Origin: Branchiostoma lanceolatum
Lineage: Eukaryota > Chordata > Leptocardii > Amphioxiformes > Branchiostomatidae
Direction of reading: 5' to 3'
NCBI RefSeq assembly: GCF_035083965.1
Contig: NC_089728.1
Location: forward strand, 19,221,955-19,285,954
DNA length: 64,000 bases
In this document: positions 37,046 through 46,535 of the stretch, one piece after another
Layout of the letters: each line of letters opens with the position of its first letter
How positions within the stretch are numbered: the first letter of the stretch is position 1
Position numbers and translations under genes: made by a program
Notes under the pieces: generated by a model
Databases searched by the model: none
What the model was told of the DNA's origin: nothing
The model's input: only the letters and a program-made list of their open reading frames with translations

Positions 37046-37410
37046 CACGAGCTGTTCACGTGATCATGGGCTGAAAGACTTGGGTGGTACTGACTTGGTC
37101 GATAGAATTTGCACGACATTCAGGCGTAACGTATTAGACACAGCCAGTTCAAATGTGTCACAAAAAATATTAGCTTAGCCCCACCCTCATCATTCAAGAC
37201 GTAGACTGCAAAAATACATTTTACCGCCATTTAGGCGTCCTCTTATTGGTTGAGATACTAATTTTGATTGACAGTCAGGATCAATCTAAAAGGGTACAGT
37301 ATGAATCATTCATGAGGCAAGAAGGAGACGTCATGTATAATCTTACAGAAGAAACGAGCTAAAGAATGTAACACTGTTTTGCTTATATACATCCTAAGTA
37401 CGGACACACA
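37046..37410 (+). promoter_or_regulatory. Conserved 5' flank of gene D with an E-box
   Basis: The block CACGAGCTGTTCACGTGATC then ATGGGCTGA (37046..37074) is nearly identical to 46281..46309 upstream of gene E, and contains a CACGTG E-box. Further shared pieces are CATTCATGAGGCAAG (37306..37320) and the last bases before the start, TAAGTACGGACACA. A TTATATAC element about 30 nt before the ATG could be a TATA box. Regulation by a bHLH factor is inference only. Confidence 0.5.
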
Positions 37411-40400
37411 ATGTCTCGTACATCATCTTTGCCTTGGGTGTTTGGGCTGTTCTATTGCATCGTAAATGTTACGAGCAGCGACTTGAATGGTACGACTATT
37501 GCCTCCAACAGGTATGTGTGCATGATTTAAATAACGTAAGGTCTGCATATATATGGCACGATGCAGATGAGCAAGGTACGAAGTTGTATGAGTTATATGA
37601 CAAAAATGTTATAAATGAATGTTTTGCTGTCACCTGTCTACCATACGGCAGCTTTATTTCTTTCAGTGTGAAGCTTGGTTTAAAAGTCTTGTATTCAAGA
37701 ATCGCTTGTATAGAAAGAAATAGATAGAAGTTGTGCACAAATCCTCGTATTTTGAAGAAATAAATGCAGCATCGAATGACAAATGTAAAGGAGCTGCGTG
37801 TTAGGCTTGTTTTGTATAATAACGTTATGTAGGAAGGTAGCATTAGCTAGGAAGGTTCTATGCCCTAGGGAGGTGCTAGCTTTCTTAATTTTACCCGAGC
37901 TGCCGCTTAAAATTAAAGTCGCCCCGACGATCTGCTGCTTGGAATTAAAGTTACGTATCACCTTTATAGAAGTAAGAATTAAAGATGATTTTATGATTTG
38001 GGAGATTGTTTGAACTTCGGGTGTCCAATCAACCGTATGCTTCTCTTACTCATGTCCAACCCCTCTAACGTTACATACATAATTTCAAGATTTGTTGAAA
38101 CACTAAACTTAAGATTGACTAAATGTATATAGCAGATCCCTTTTCTATATTTCAGTTTTTACACAGTTTTATGCTGTTTGATTCTTCATATCCCATTGCA
38201 CCACTCTTCATCTGCCATTGAAAGACTCAAGTGAAACGTTAACGTCATTTCGTATTACAGCACCTACCCATCCATAACAGGTTATGGTGACTTACCAGGG
38301 GGTTACAATCCTGACGTCGCTCCAGGTATTTCATCTTAATTTTATTCTGTTATTATTAGAATTAGAAACATGTCAGATCCAGTTTCAGCATATAAAATTC
38401 TATTTTACTACAGGCAACAATGAAAAGACTTTATCTATACAGTGTTCTATGTGGCATAAAAACTCATTATTGTCTAGAAATATGCGTTTACAATTTGGCC
38501 AAGGCCCCAAGGGACTATAACCTTTTGTAGTTACAGTCTGATGAGCAACAGCATACTGCCGTTGTGGTCTGTTAAGCCATCATAAACCTTCATTCGAGTT
38601 GTATTGTATTGTATTGTATTGTGTTGTATTGTATAGTATTGTATTGTATTGTATTTATTGTATTGTATTGTATTGTATTGTATTGTATGATGCCATATTG
38701 CGGCACACTGCATCACTATGGACGAAGTATTCAGCGAAGTCATTCCAAATATGTATCAACCCTATGTTGTGTTTAGCTAAAAGGTACACCTTTCTAAGTG
38801 TCTCAGTTTGTCTTAGATACTGGCGCTCAAGAAAAAGAATGATAAGACATTACTTGAGACATGAAACATGTCGAATGCTTGCTAAAGACAAAATGTCCTG
38901 GTGACCATGAATGATACTCTTACTAGCAGTTACCAATGTATGTATATAACACATCACATACATGTGTTTCAAAACTGCCCTCATTCTACAGGAAATGATA
39001 CAGTCAATTGCGGCATCTACATCTTGGACCTGGGTCATTTTTCAGAGCGACGGATGGTAAGTACCTTGTTCATGCCCAAGGACACGTTTTGCTGGCACCT
39101 TAAACTTTTGTCCCGTGTTTTACCATACATTCTCACTGAATTGGGCTTTTTAAACCCTCTTGAAAAAATATAAGTACTACTTTTACTTTGCTCCGTCATT
39201 GCTTCTCATCTTTCAAGTTGCCCTATAATGCTAGCATCAATTATAGAAAACTGAGAGTCTCTACTCTAAAAAAATGTATTGCAATCTATAATTATTTATT
39301 CAGTGATAATGATTTACAAGGGCAATAATGCAATAAAACAAAATATGTTTATGCGGTTTCTGTTGAAGTATTTGGTTAATACATTATCCTTCAGCTTGCT
39401 AAGGAACCGTTTGGCACCAAATCTGTGTTGGTTATGGGATTAGGCAGTAGGGTTAATATCGTTTGCCTTGAGCTGCTAATCTATGAATGATCATGTTTCT
39501 CCATAATCTTAAGCTGTTGGACTATGTAATATTTTACAGTCCTCGTCAAAATTTGTATCTACATATATCGATATCGACATGTCTCGTCTTTTCTAATAAC
39601 ACTTAAAGGTCTTCCTGTGTCTCGCAAATGTGCTTAGAAATGCGAGATTGAGTTCTATCTGCATTGTGATTGGGTGGACCATCGACTCGCCAAGGATAGC
39701 ATCATGCTAGAACAATCCTCATCAAAATTTGCATGTGCCGACATGTCAAGTCTTGTCTTATTGCACTAAAAGGTTTTCCTGCATCTCGCAAATGTGCTTA
39801 GAAATACGAGATTGAGTTCTATCTACATTGTGACTGGGTCGACCGTCGACTCGCCAAGGAAAGCCACATGCTAGACCGGGCTCACCAGATATGGTTTCCA
39901 CGCGACGACCTGGGGAAACCCATACAGATCTGGACTCCCACCGTACAATTCAACATGGCAAAAGATGTAGAGATCAGCGGGGAATACCTTTATGGACGAT
40001 GGGATGGGACAGTTACTAAGTTCGCAAGGTATGTTGTGACGCTACTTTGTATAATTTTCCATGATTGCTTTGAGTAGGTCAGGTTCATTATGGTTGATAA
40101 TAAAAGATGGTTTTAGACCATATTATAAATCATTGTACTTACAATAATGATACATATGTAATAATAATAACATCAAGTTCTGTTTTGCTTTCAAATTCCT
40201 ACATTACAGGTACACGCTAACGTCCAAGTGTCACATGATGTTGGGTGCATATCCACTGGACGTTCAGAACTGTGCCCTGGGAATGAATCTACGTACGTCT
40301 ACGATTTTAATTACATTCAGTTGCCATTTTCTCAATAGATATGAATACAAATTGAATATATCACAATCGATAGTATTGAATATTATATTTTTTACATATC

Positions 40401-41170
40401 TCATTATATCTATTCACGGAGGAATGTGGCTTTTTTTAAGGTTTCAAATTGATTTTGCAGTTGAAGGAGGCCGTCTTGTCTGGGGTCCGAAGACAGAGTG
40501 GTTTTTGGACGAACACAAGCCTCCGGTTGTCGTGAGATCGTCTGGCATCAACGCTCAGTTCCAGCTTGTCAAGGTCCACGCCTTCTCCTATGTCAACTCA
40601 CACACTGAACGTGGTGAGTGTCATCAAGTTCGGCCCAGAACTCAAAGGTCCTGGGTTCGAATCCGTGGTTTCCTGACTTGTTCCGTTGACGTTGTGCCCT
40701 TGGGAAAGGCTTTTGACACGAATTTCCTCACTTCACTCAGCTGAAAATGAACTGAAAACGGTTAGAGACGTCACTAAGATAGGACGTTGAATGGAGGTCC
40801 CGTGTTTGAGGAGCGTCACACCTTGAGCACGCGGAAAAGAACCCACCACACTTATAAAAAAGAGTAGGGCCCTTCCCGGTGTGAGTGGATGCACTCAATC
40901 TGTCTGGAGATGCAGCTTGTAATCTTCAGTACAAACCAGGTTTGAATACAGACAACAAGCTATCTGCCACCATAATATCAAGACCGTAGCAGGTCCAGGT
41001 CAAAAGATAGAAAAACAGAAGTTCTGCTGCAGTACCAAGGTCACGTACCAGGGGGCCCAAAATCAACCTTGACCTTCGTCTTGCCAACACCTATCCACTT
41101 ACCAAATTCATCACAATCCATTGCGGGGTTCTTGAGTTATGCTGAATACAATAATCCGGGAACACAAACA

Positions 41171-41221
<51 letters not shown>

Positions 41222-44200
41222 ACCCAAAACTATATCTCCATTTTTCATGGAGATGATGCGACGTTCTCTTGCTGTGAGCTGTACGCAGTGATTTCAATGT
41301 TTGGAGCTTCATAAAAAAACACTTCACTAACAGTAAAAGGAAATATGCATACGTCTTTAGGTGTATATGAGCATTTTCCTCATACAACAAGATTAACAAA
41401 ATGATAGATAACGGTAAATTCCTACAGGTGATTGTACAGACATTGACAAAATATTGATATTAAAGCAATTATTTTTGACCCTTGTAGGTTTTAATCATCT
41501 TGTTGTTTTATTCATTTCACTCAAGAGCACTGAATTTGACCCGTGATTATTGATTTGATGTCTCCTTAGCTTATGCTTTCTATCGCTTTATACGGAAATT
41601 ACATTATGAATTACCATGCGGCTTATTAGAAATATTGATTTATTTTGTGGTGACCTGTTGTCCCACTTACAGTAAAAAGAGATAAGTGCTATAACAGACT
41701 ATTACCCATGGAAACAAACTTCAAAGTATCTGATACACAAAACGATATTTCCATGAATGTTTTAATGTCCAGCTTCTATATCCACTTACATATAGGTCAA
41801 TTTCTTTATACTTCCAAAAGCGAGACCATAATTTACTATATTTCATCTTATAAAACTGTTGTCTGCATTATTTTATAGCTAGTTACAATTGTAGGATGGA
41901 TTGGCCTTGTAGTATTGTTATCTGATAGTTGTTGCCATACATTTTACCATGTACGAATGTCGAGCCATGAAGTAAACTCATTCATGCATTCATACCCGAT
42001 TGGATACGTTCCTGTCCAGGTAAAAACTGTGTGTACGCAGTGTCAACATGTGACTTCAGGGCGCTGGAAGAGGAGTGCCTTTTGCACGACTGCATCAGTG
42101 CAGACAGACTGGGAACTGCGAAGTGCGAGATGTGCAACTACTATGGAAACTGTACATCTGGAGGGGCTGAAATCACCTGTGATGGTAGGTACATACTTCA
42201 TATTTTTGGCGACACCTCAGGGGCGGAGGCATTCCTAATACTTTGATGACAAGTGCTAAATTACATGGACAAACAAATAGCATCGCTACACGTTTATTTA
42301 TTTCCCTTATACCTACCCTCTTCTACATCTCTGACTTCGTATTTCATTGGAAAAGAATATCATCATTACACATAAGCTAAAAGAATTTTAGATGGTCAGC
42401 GTTTGAGGCAAGAAGTATCAGAGTATATTACTTGGGAAGGCAAAAAAGTTGTTTTCAGAATGTTGCCCAGCTTTAAGTCTTTTATATTCATAATTTGTTT
42501 GATAGGAATCATATTTCCGATTCTGTTGTAGAGAAAATTTTGTATAGCCCAGTAAATTACTTATATTGTATTTTGCTAGCTGACGAAGTGGACCAAGCTA
42601 CTGGTCTAGGCATCTTCACTTCGGGGCAAATCCGCTTCGCGCTCGTCAGGCGGTTTAACTTCCACCTCATCCAGACCTACGGACCGACCCTGACCACCGT
42701 GGCCATGAGCTGGATGTCCTTTTGGGTCAACCCTGAGGTAGTTCCCGCCAGGGTGTCACTGAACGTGGTGACTGTACTCACCATGCTCACACAGGTAGGA
42801 ATCTCACACAGGCTCACACATCGTGACGGTACTCACCATGCTCACACAGTAATGTATCTCATACAGGCTCACACATCGTGACTGTACTCACCATGGTCAC
42901 ACAGGTACGACTCTCACACAGGCTCACACATCGTGACTTGTACTCACCATGCTCACACAGGTAGGAATCTCACACAGGCTCACACATCGTGACGGTACTC
43001 ACCATGCTCACACAGTAATGTATCTCATACAGGCTCACACATCGTGACTGTACTCACCATGGTCACACAGGTACGACTCTCACACAGGCTCACACATCGT
43101 GACTTGTACTCACAATTGCAGTCATGTATGAATATCACTCAGGCTCACACATTGTGACTATGCACACCATGCTCACACAGATATGAATCTCACACAGGCT
43201 CACTCATCGTGACTGTACTAACTACGCTTACTCAGGTTGGACTCAAAGTATTCTCATCCTATCAGATCACTTGTTTGATTCATCCTACCAATTCATTGTC
43301 TCCTTTTTCAAAATAAAGTATAACCCTCAAACGTACATCTGAGCTCCTCTCAGACCCAGCACATTAATCTTTTGGTAAGATTTTCAATATAATGAAAATG
43401 ATTACGATTGTTTTGTATGATATTCTAGGTTATATTTATCACTTAAAAGATTGGTACGCTACACACCAAATATTTCTTTTCACGATAAACTACATTCTCC
43501 ATTTGACAGCCTTTCCTCTTATGTTTCCAGACCAGGAAAGTGGAGTCGTTTCCGGAGGTGTCATACGTACGTGCCATTGACGTCTGGCTGTTCGCTTGTC
43601 AATGGTTCGTCTTCGTGTCTCTGATCGAGTACGGGGTGGTCCACTACTACATCAGGAGCGACTCCAAGGTGACGGACAAATCTAATCATGTATGTTTCAC
43701 AGCTTTCATACCACTTAAATCTTTTAGAAGCTGTGTATAGAAATCTTATACATTGATATGGAGCCTCCGAATAGCATTCTAAAACATTTCAGTGTATTGA
43801 CAAATCTGGAGAAATTGGCTGTGTTATCTTTTGTCCTTTTTCCCCTGATGAGGTTCAAGGAACATTATATCTGCTGGATTCTTAGCAATTTTTTGTTGCT
43901 TTTCTGGACTGCACTCATGTTTTTATAACTTATCTTTAGTTTAAGTTAACAGTATCACATACAGAGATAAGATAAAGGTAGTCCTATAGCCTGTTTGAGG
44001 CCGTATGGGCTGTGGGTTGTTATCCCTCTACCGTCTTTTACCTCTCCAACGTAAGGTACCCATTTTTAAAAATGAGGAGTGGGGAAAGTCCTTTATAGCG
44101 TCGTTCCCAAAGGGCACACCATCGTATGGCGTCAGAAGATTCTAACCAGTGACCACTGGGTTCTGCCGTTGCGCCACACGACCCAACTTCTTTCAAAGAC

Positions 44201-44759
44201 ATATTACAGACATTTGTGTTGCTATTTCCCTTGTGTTATTTCATAAAAATAGCAACTATATTTGTGGCGTCGTGTGGCGTAACGGCAGGGTGTTCGGCCC
44301 AGAACCAAGAGGTCCCGAGTTCGAATCCCCCTTGCGCCACCGACGTTGTACCCTTGAGAAAAGCACTTTACACGACTTTCCTCACTTCGCCCAGGTGTAC
44401 AAAAAATGGGTATGTTGTTATCTGTACGTGGCGCTGTTAATATATGTTATAGAAACTTGAGTGCAATGCCACGTCGTCCTTGTCTGTCAAAAACCGAAGT
44501 AAAAAAAAAAAAAATACATTTGCAACATTAATGTAGTTTGCTGTCATCAGATAACAGCTAAATTCCTCTTCAACAGGTATCTGACGTTTCACAGACGGAA
44601 GGGCGTGGCTGCTGCAAGACTCTGACTCAAAAGGAGAAGGCATTGCGTCACGACTACGCTGCCCGGGTGTGGTTCCCTGTATGCTTTGTACTCTTCATGA
44701 TTGGCTACTTCGGATACTACGTTATTGATTATGTCAAGTACACTACCGGGGCCATATAA
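37411..44759 (+). CDS. Gene D: Cys-loop (probable anion) receptor subunit with 8-Cys loop C module, 464 aa
   Basis: Ten exons: 37411..37511, 38261..38325, 38992..39056, 39802..40028, 40210..40292, 40461..40613, 42020..42184, 42580..42794, 43531..43668, 44577..44759 (1395 nt). The signal peptide region is MSRTSSLPWVFGLFYCIV. The ligand domain has CDWVDRRL, IWFPRDD and the Cys-loop CHMMLGAYPLDVQNC. TM2 reads VVPARVSLNVVTVLTMLTQ: PAR is kept (anion-type), but the 6' position is Val instead of Thr. The TM3-TM4 loop is very short and basic. Exon 9 could instead end at 43689 (a stronger GTATGT donor, seven extra residues); I chose 43668 by homology with C and E. Gene E is its closest relative. A poly(A) signal is at 44889. 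Confidence 0.9.
38597..38692. repeat. (TGTAT)n pentanucleotide microsatellite
   Basis: About 95 bp of GTATT units with minor interruptions, in intron 2 of gene D. Confidence 0.95.
39536..39874 (+). repeat. Tandem duplication of the intron 3/exon 4 junction of gene D, upstream unit decayed
   Basis: Two diverged units of about 170 bp each start CAGTCCTCGTCAAAATTTG (39538) or CAATCCTCATCAAAATTTG (39713). Both run through CTCGCAAATGTGCTTAG into the start of exon 4. The upstream pseudo-exon (39638..39711) reads KCEIEFYLHCDWVDHRLAKD in frame, but stops matching after ATGCTAGA, lacks the rest of exon 4 and has no donor there. The downstream unit continues into the real exon 39802..40028. Confidence 0.85.
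40626..40745 (+). repeat. SINE copy next to a splice donor
   Basis: Contains GTTCGGCCCAGAACTCAAAGG, CTGGGTTCGAATCCG (B box) and the tail GACGTTGTGCCCTTGGGAAA. It begins about 12 nt after the donor of exon 6 of gene D. A second repeat part with CACCACACTTATAAAAAAGA follows at 40775..40965. Confidence 0.75.
40985..41262 (+). repeat. Dispersed repeat (copy 2 of 3) with internal (AC)n
   Basis: Contains CAGGTCCAGGTCAAAAGATA, AGTTCTGCTGCAGTACCAAGG, CCAGGGGGCCCAAAAT and TTCTTGAGTTATGCTGA. It ends in an (AC)n run (41171..41222) and the palindrome CTCCATTTTTCATGGAGAT. The same order is seen at 45815..46165. Confidence 0.75.
42020..42184 (+). other. Gene D exon 7: 8-cysteine loop C module
   Basis: A phase 1-1 exon of 165 nt with C-x6-C-x8-C-x4-C-x10-C-x2-C-x5-C-x8-C, beginning KNCVYAVSTCDF and ending CTSGGAEITCD. 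It carries one sequon (NCT). It is flanked by AFSYVNSHTER and GQIRFALVRRFNFHLIQTY. Confidence 0.85.
42785..43230 (+). repeat. Minisatellite built from the exon 8 end and splice donor of gene D
   Basis: Units of about 55 bp contain GTGACTGTACTCACCATGCT then CACACAGGTA, which is the coding end of TM2 plus its donor, joined to intron sequence CTCACACAGGCTCACACATC. A higher-order block 42795..42960 is repeated from 42961, identical over about 150 bp. Several units keep a CAG-GTA donor-like junction (for example at 42904, 42960 and 43070). Confidence 0.9.
43975..44190 (-). repeat. SINE copy, minus strand
   Basis: Contains GTTGTTATCCCTCTACCGTC, CGTTCCCAAAGGGCACACCATC, TGACCACTGGGTTCTGCCG and TTGCGCCACACGAC, the head and tail of the SINE in reverse. 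It is in the last intron of gene D. Confidence 0.75.
44266..44410 (+). repeat. SINE copy with the best-preserved tRNA-like head
   Basis: GTGGCGTCGTGTGGCGTAACGG, then GTGTTCGGCCCAGAACCAAG and the B box GAGTTCGAATCCC, followed by GCGCCACCGACGTTGTACCC and the CACTTTACACGACTTTCCTC tail. It has a tRNA-like promoter but no acceptor stem, so it is a SINE and not a tRNA gene. Confidence 0.8.
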
Positions 44760-44888
44760 AGATTTATATTTAATAGGAAGACGCAGGACCACGATTTTAA
44801 TGGATTTGCATGATTTTGATATAATTTTTTTCATAAATACTATTATTGTCGAATTAAAGTGATGAAATACAACCTTTATGATGTAACA

Positions 44889-44894
44889 AATAAA
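44889..44894 (+). terminator. Poly(A) signal of gene D
   Basis: AATAAA 130 nt after the stop codon of gene D, in an AT-rich 3' flank. The spacing suits a short 3' UTR. Confidence 0.55.
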
Positions 44895-46280
44895 GAAGAA
44901 GAAGTGATAATACATTTGCTTGTGAGAATGGTAAACAACCCGATAGAAACTGCTGTGGTCTAATTTACATGTATTTGAGATAAAGAAATGCCTAAAAATA
45001 TCAAGTGATATCGATTTTTTTCTGATGTTATTCGTACGAATGACTGCAATGAACTGTTAAAGGCTGGTTTGAGTATATCACGCAGAATCATACCAAACGT
45101 GCTTTAGAATAAGATATTTGATATCGTACCGAGACGCAGTGTTAAATGTTTGGTTTCACTCTGAATTCAAAAACCCAAGCAGACATTGCAATGGTATGCA
45201 TGAAAGCTCCCCAAGCTCCTGACAATTCATGCATAACATTGTATTTCGTTGTATTAATATCATTCTCCTAGTATCAATATTAGTCTTAACATTGCATATG
45301 GCATGGTGATTTGAAAGACGATGTTGTATACAATGGTCGAATGAGAGATAATCGTTGGCATTCACTCGCCAAACACTGAAAAAACAAGAGTTCCGCGACC
45401 TCATATCTCCATGAACAATTCTATTTATGCAAATGACATACACATCTATATAATATATGCTTAATCATAAACACCTTTATCTTACTTACACATGTTGCAA
45501 TATTGACAGTCCTACAATTTTCCAATTTGATGAATTCCTGTGTTTTTGCATTAATTATGCAAATGAGGAATTTATTTGCATAATTGGTACCTGTTGATGC
45601 TCAACTTTCCATAAACTACATATGTTACATGTATTTGAGTCTTATAATGGAGAACACTGCAAATATAGATTTTCCTCATTAGCTATGTAAATTAAGTCCC
45701 AATTAGCATAATTTGCACTTCATTATGTAAATCTCTGTCTAAGCTACCTGCATACTAAATATCACGGATATCCGTCGTTCCTTTGTTCAGTTATTCTCCT
45801 TAGAAGGTTTTCAGGATGACGCCCCTGCAGTTCCAGAGCAAGCTGCTAGGGGGCCCAAACCTACACTACTTTTTCATTACGTCACAAGCTATCTGCCACC
45901 CAAAAATCAAGACCACAGCACGTCCAGGTCAAAAGATACAAAAATTGAAGTTCTGCTGCAGTACCAAGGTCACATACCAGGGGGCCCAAAATTGACCCTG
46001 ACCTTCGGCTTCACAACACCCGCCCACATACCAAATATCATTGTAATCCATTGAGAGGTTCTTGAGTTATGCTGACTACAAGAGTCCGGAAACACAACAC
46101 AAACACACACACACACAGACACGCCAAAAACAATATCTCCATTTTTCATGGAGATAACAAACATTTCAGAAAACACGTTCAGCATGACCCTTCTTTGTCC
46201 GTCTGAATGACAATAAAGGAACTATTACAAAACTTGCCACTGATCTGGTGAATCTAGTGACGTCAGTATCATGACCATCC
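44895..46280. other. Intergenic spacer between genes D and E
   Basis: AT-rich, with repeated AATTATGCAAATGAGG-type stretches (45545..45735) and the dispersed repeat at 45815..46165. No supported exon. Confidence 0.45.
45815..46165 (+). repeat. Dispersed repeat (copy 3 of 3)
   Basis: The same ordered blocks as 40985..41262: GTCCAGGTCAAAAGATACAA, AGTTCTGCTGCAGTACCAAGG, CCAGGGGGCCCAAAAT, TTCTTGAGTTATGCTGA, a short (AC)n run and TCCATTTTTCATGGAGAT. Confidence 0.75.
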
Positions 46281-46535
46281 CACGAGTTGTTCACGTGATC
46301 ATGGGTTGAACAACCTACAGGTGGTTGCTTGGCATCGTTTGTATGACATCGTTCGGATAATCGTAGCCATTGTATTAAAAGCAAGTCAAATCGGGGTGCA
46401 ATTACATGTGTGGTGTCTAAATTATTCATGAGGCAAGCAATATACGAAATACCATCTTGTGAATGGGGGATCAAGGACGCTTGGAATTGATCATCGGACG
46501 CATATTTATTCGTATCTGTTAAGTACGGACACAAG
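46281..46535 (+). promoter_or_regulatory. Conserved 5' flank of gene E with an E-box
   Basis: CACGAGTTGTTCACGTGATC then ATGGGTTGA at 46281..46309 matches the gene D flank with two differences and contains CACGTG. ATTCATGAGGCAAG at 46423..46436 and TAAGTACGGACACAAG just before the start codon are also shared. Confidence 0.5.

Noticed and set aside
42495..42881. Single open frame through gene D exon 8 into the intron
   Set aside because: The part before 42580 and after 42794 is intronic; homology with E and splice borders define the exon.
42785..43230. Regular repeats resembling a CRISPR array
   Set aside because: The units are contiguous copies of a eukaryotic exon/intron border without unique spacers. 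This is a minisatellite.
44266..44340. tRNA-like sequence with A and B boxes
   Set aside because: No acceptor-stem pairing, and the same head is followed by a conserved non-tRNA tail in many copies, so it is a SINE.
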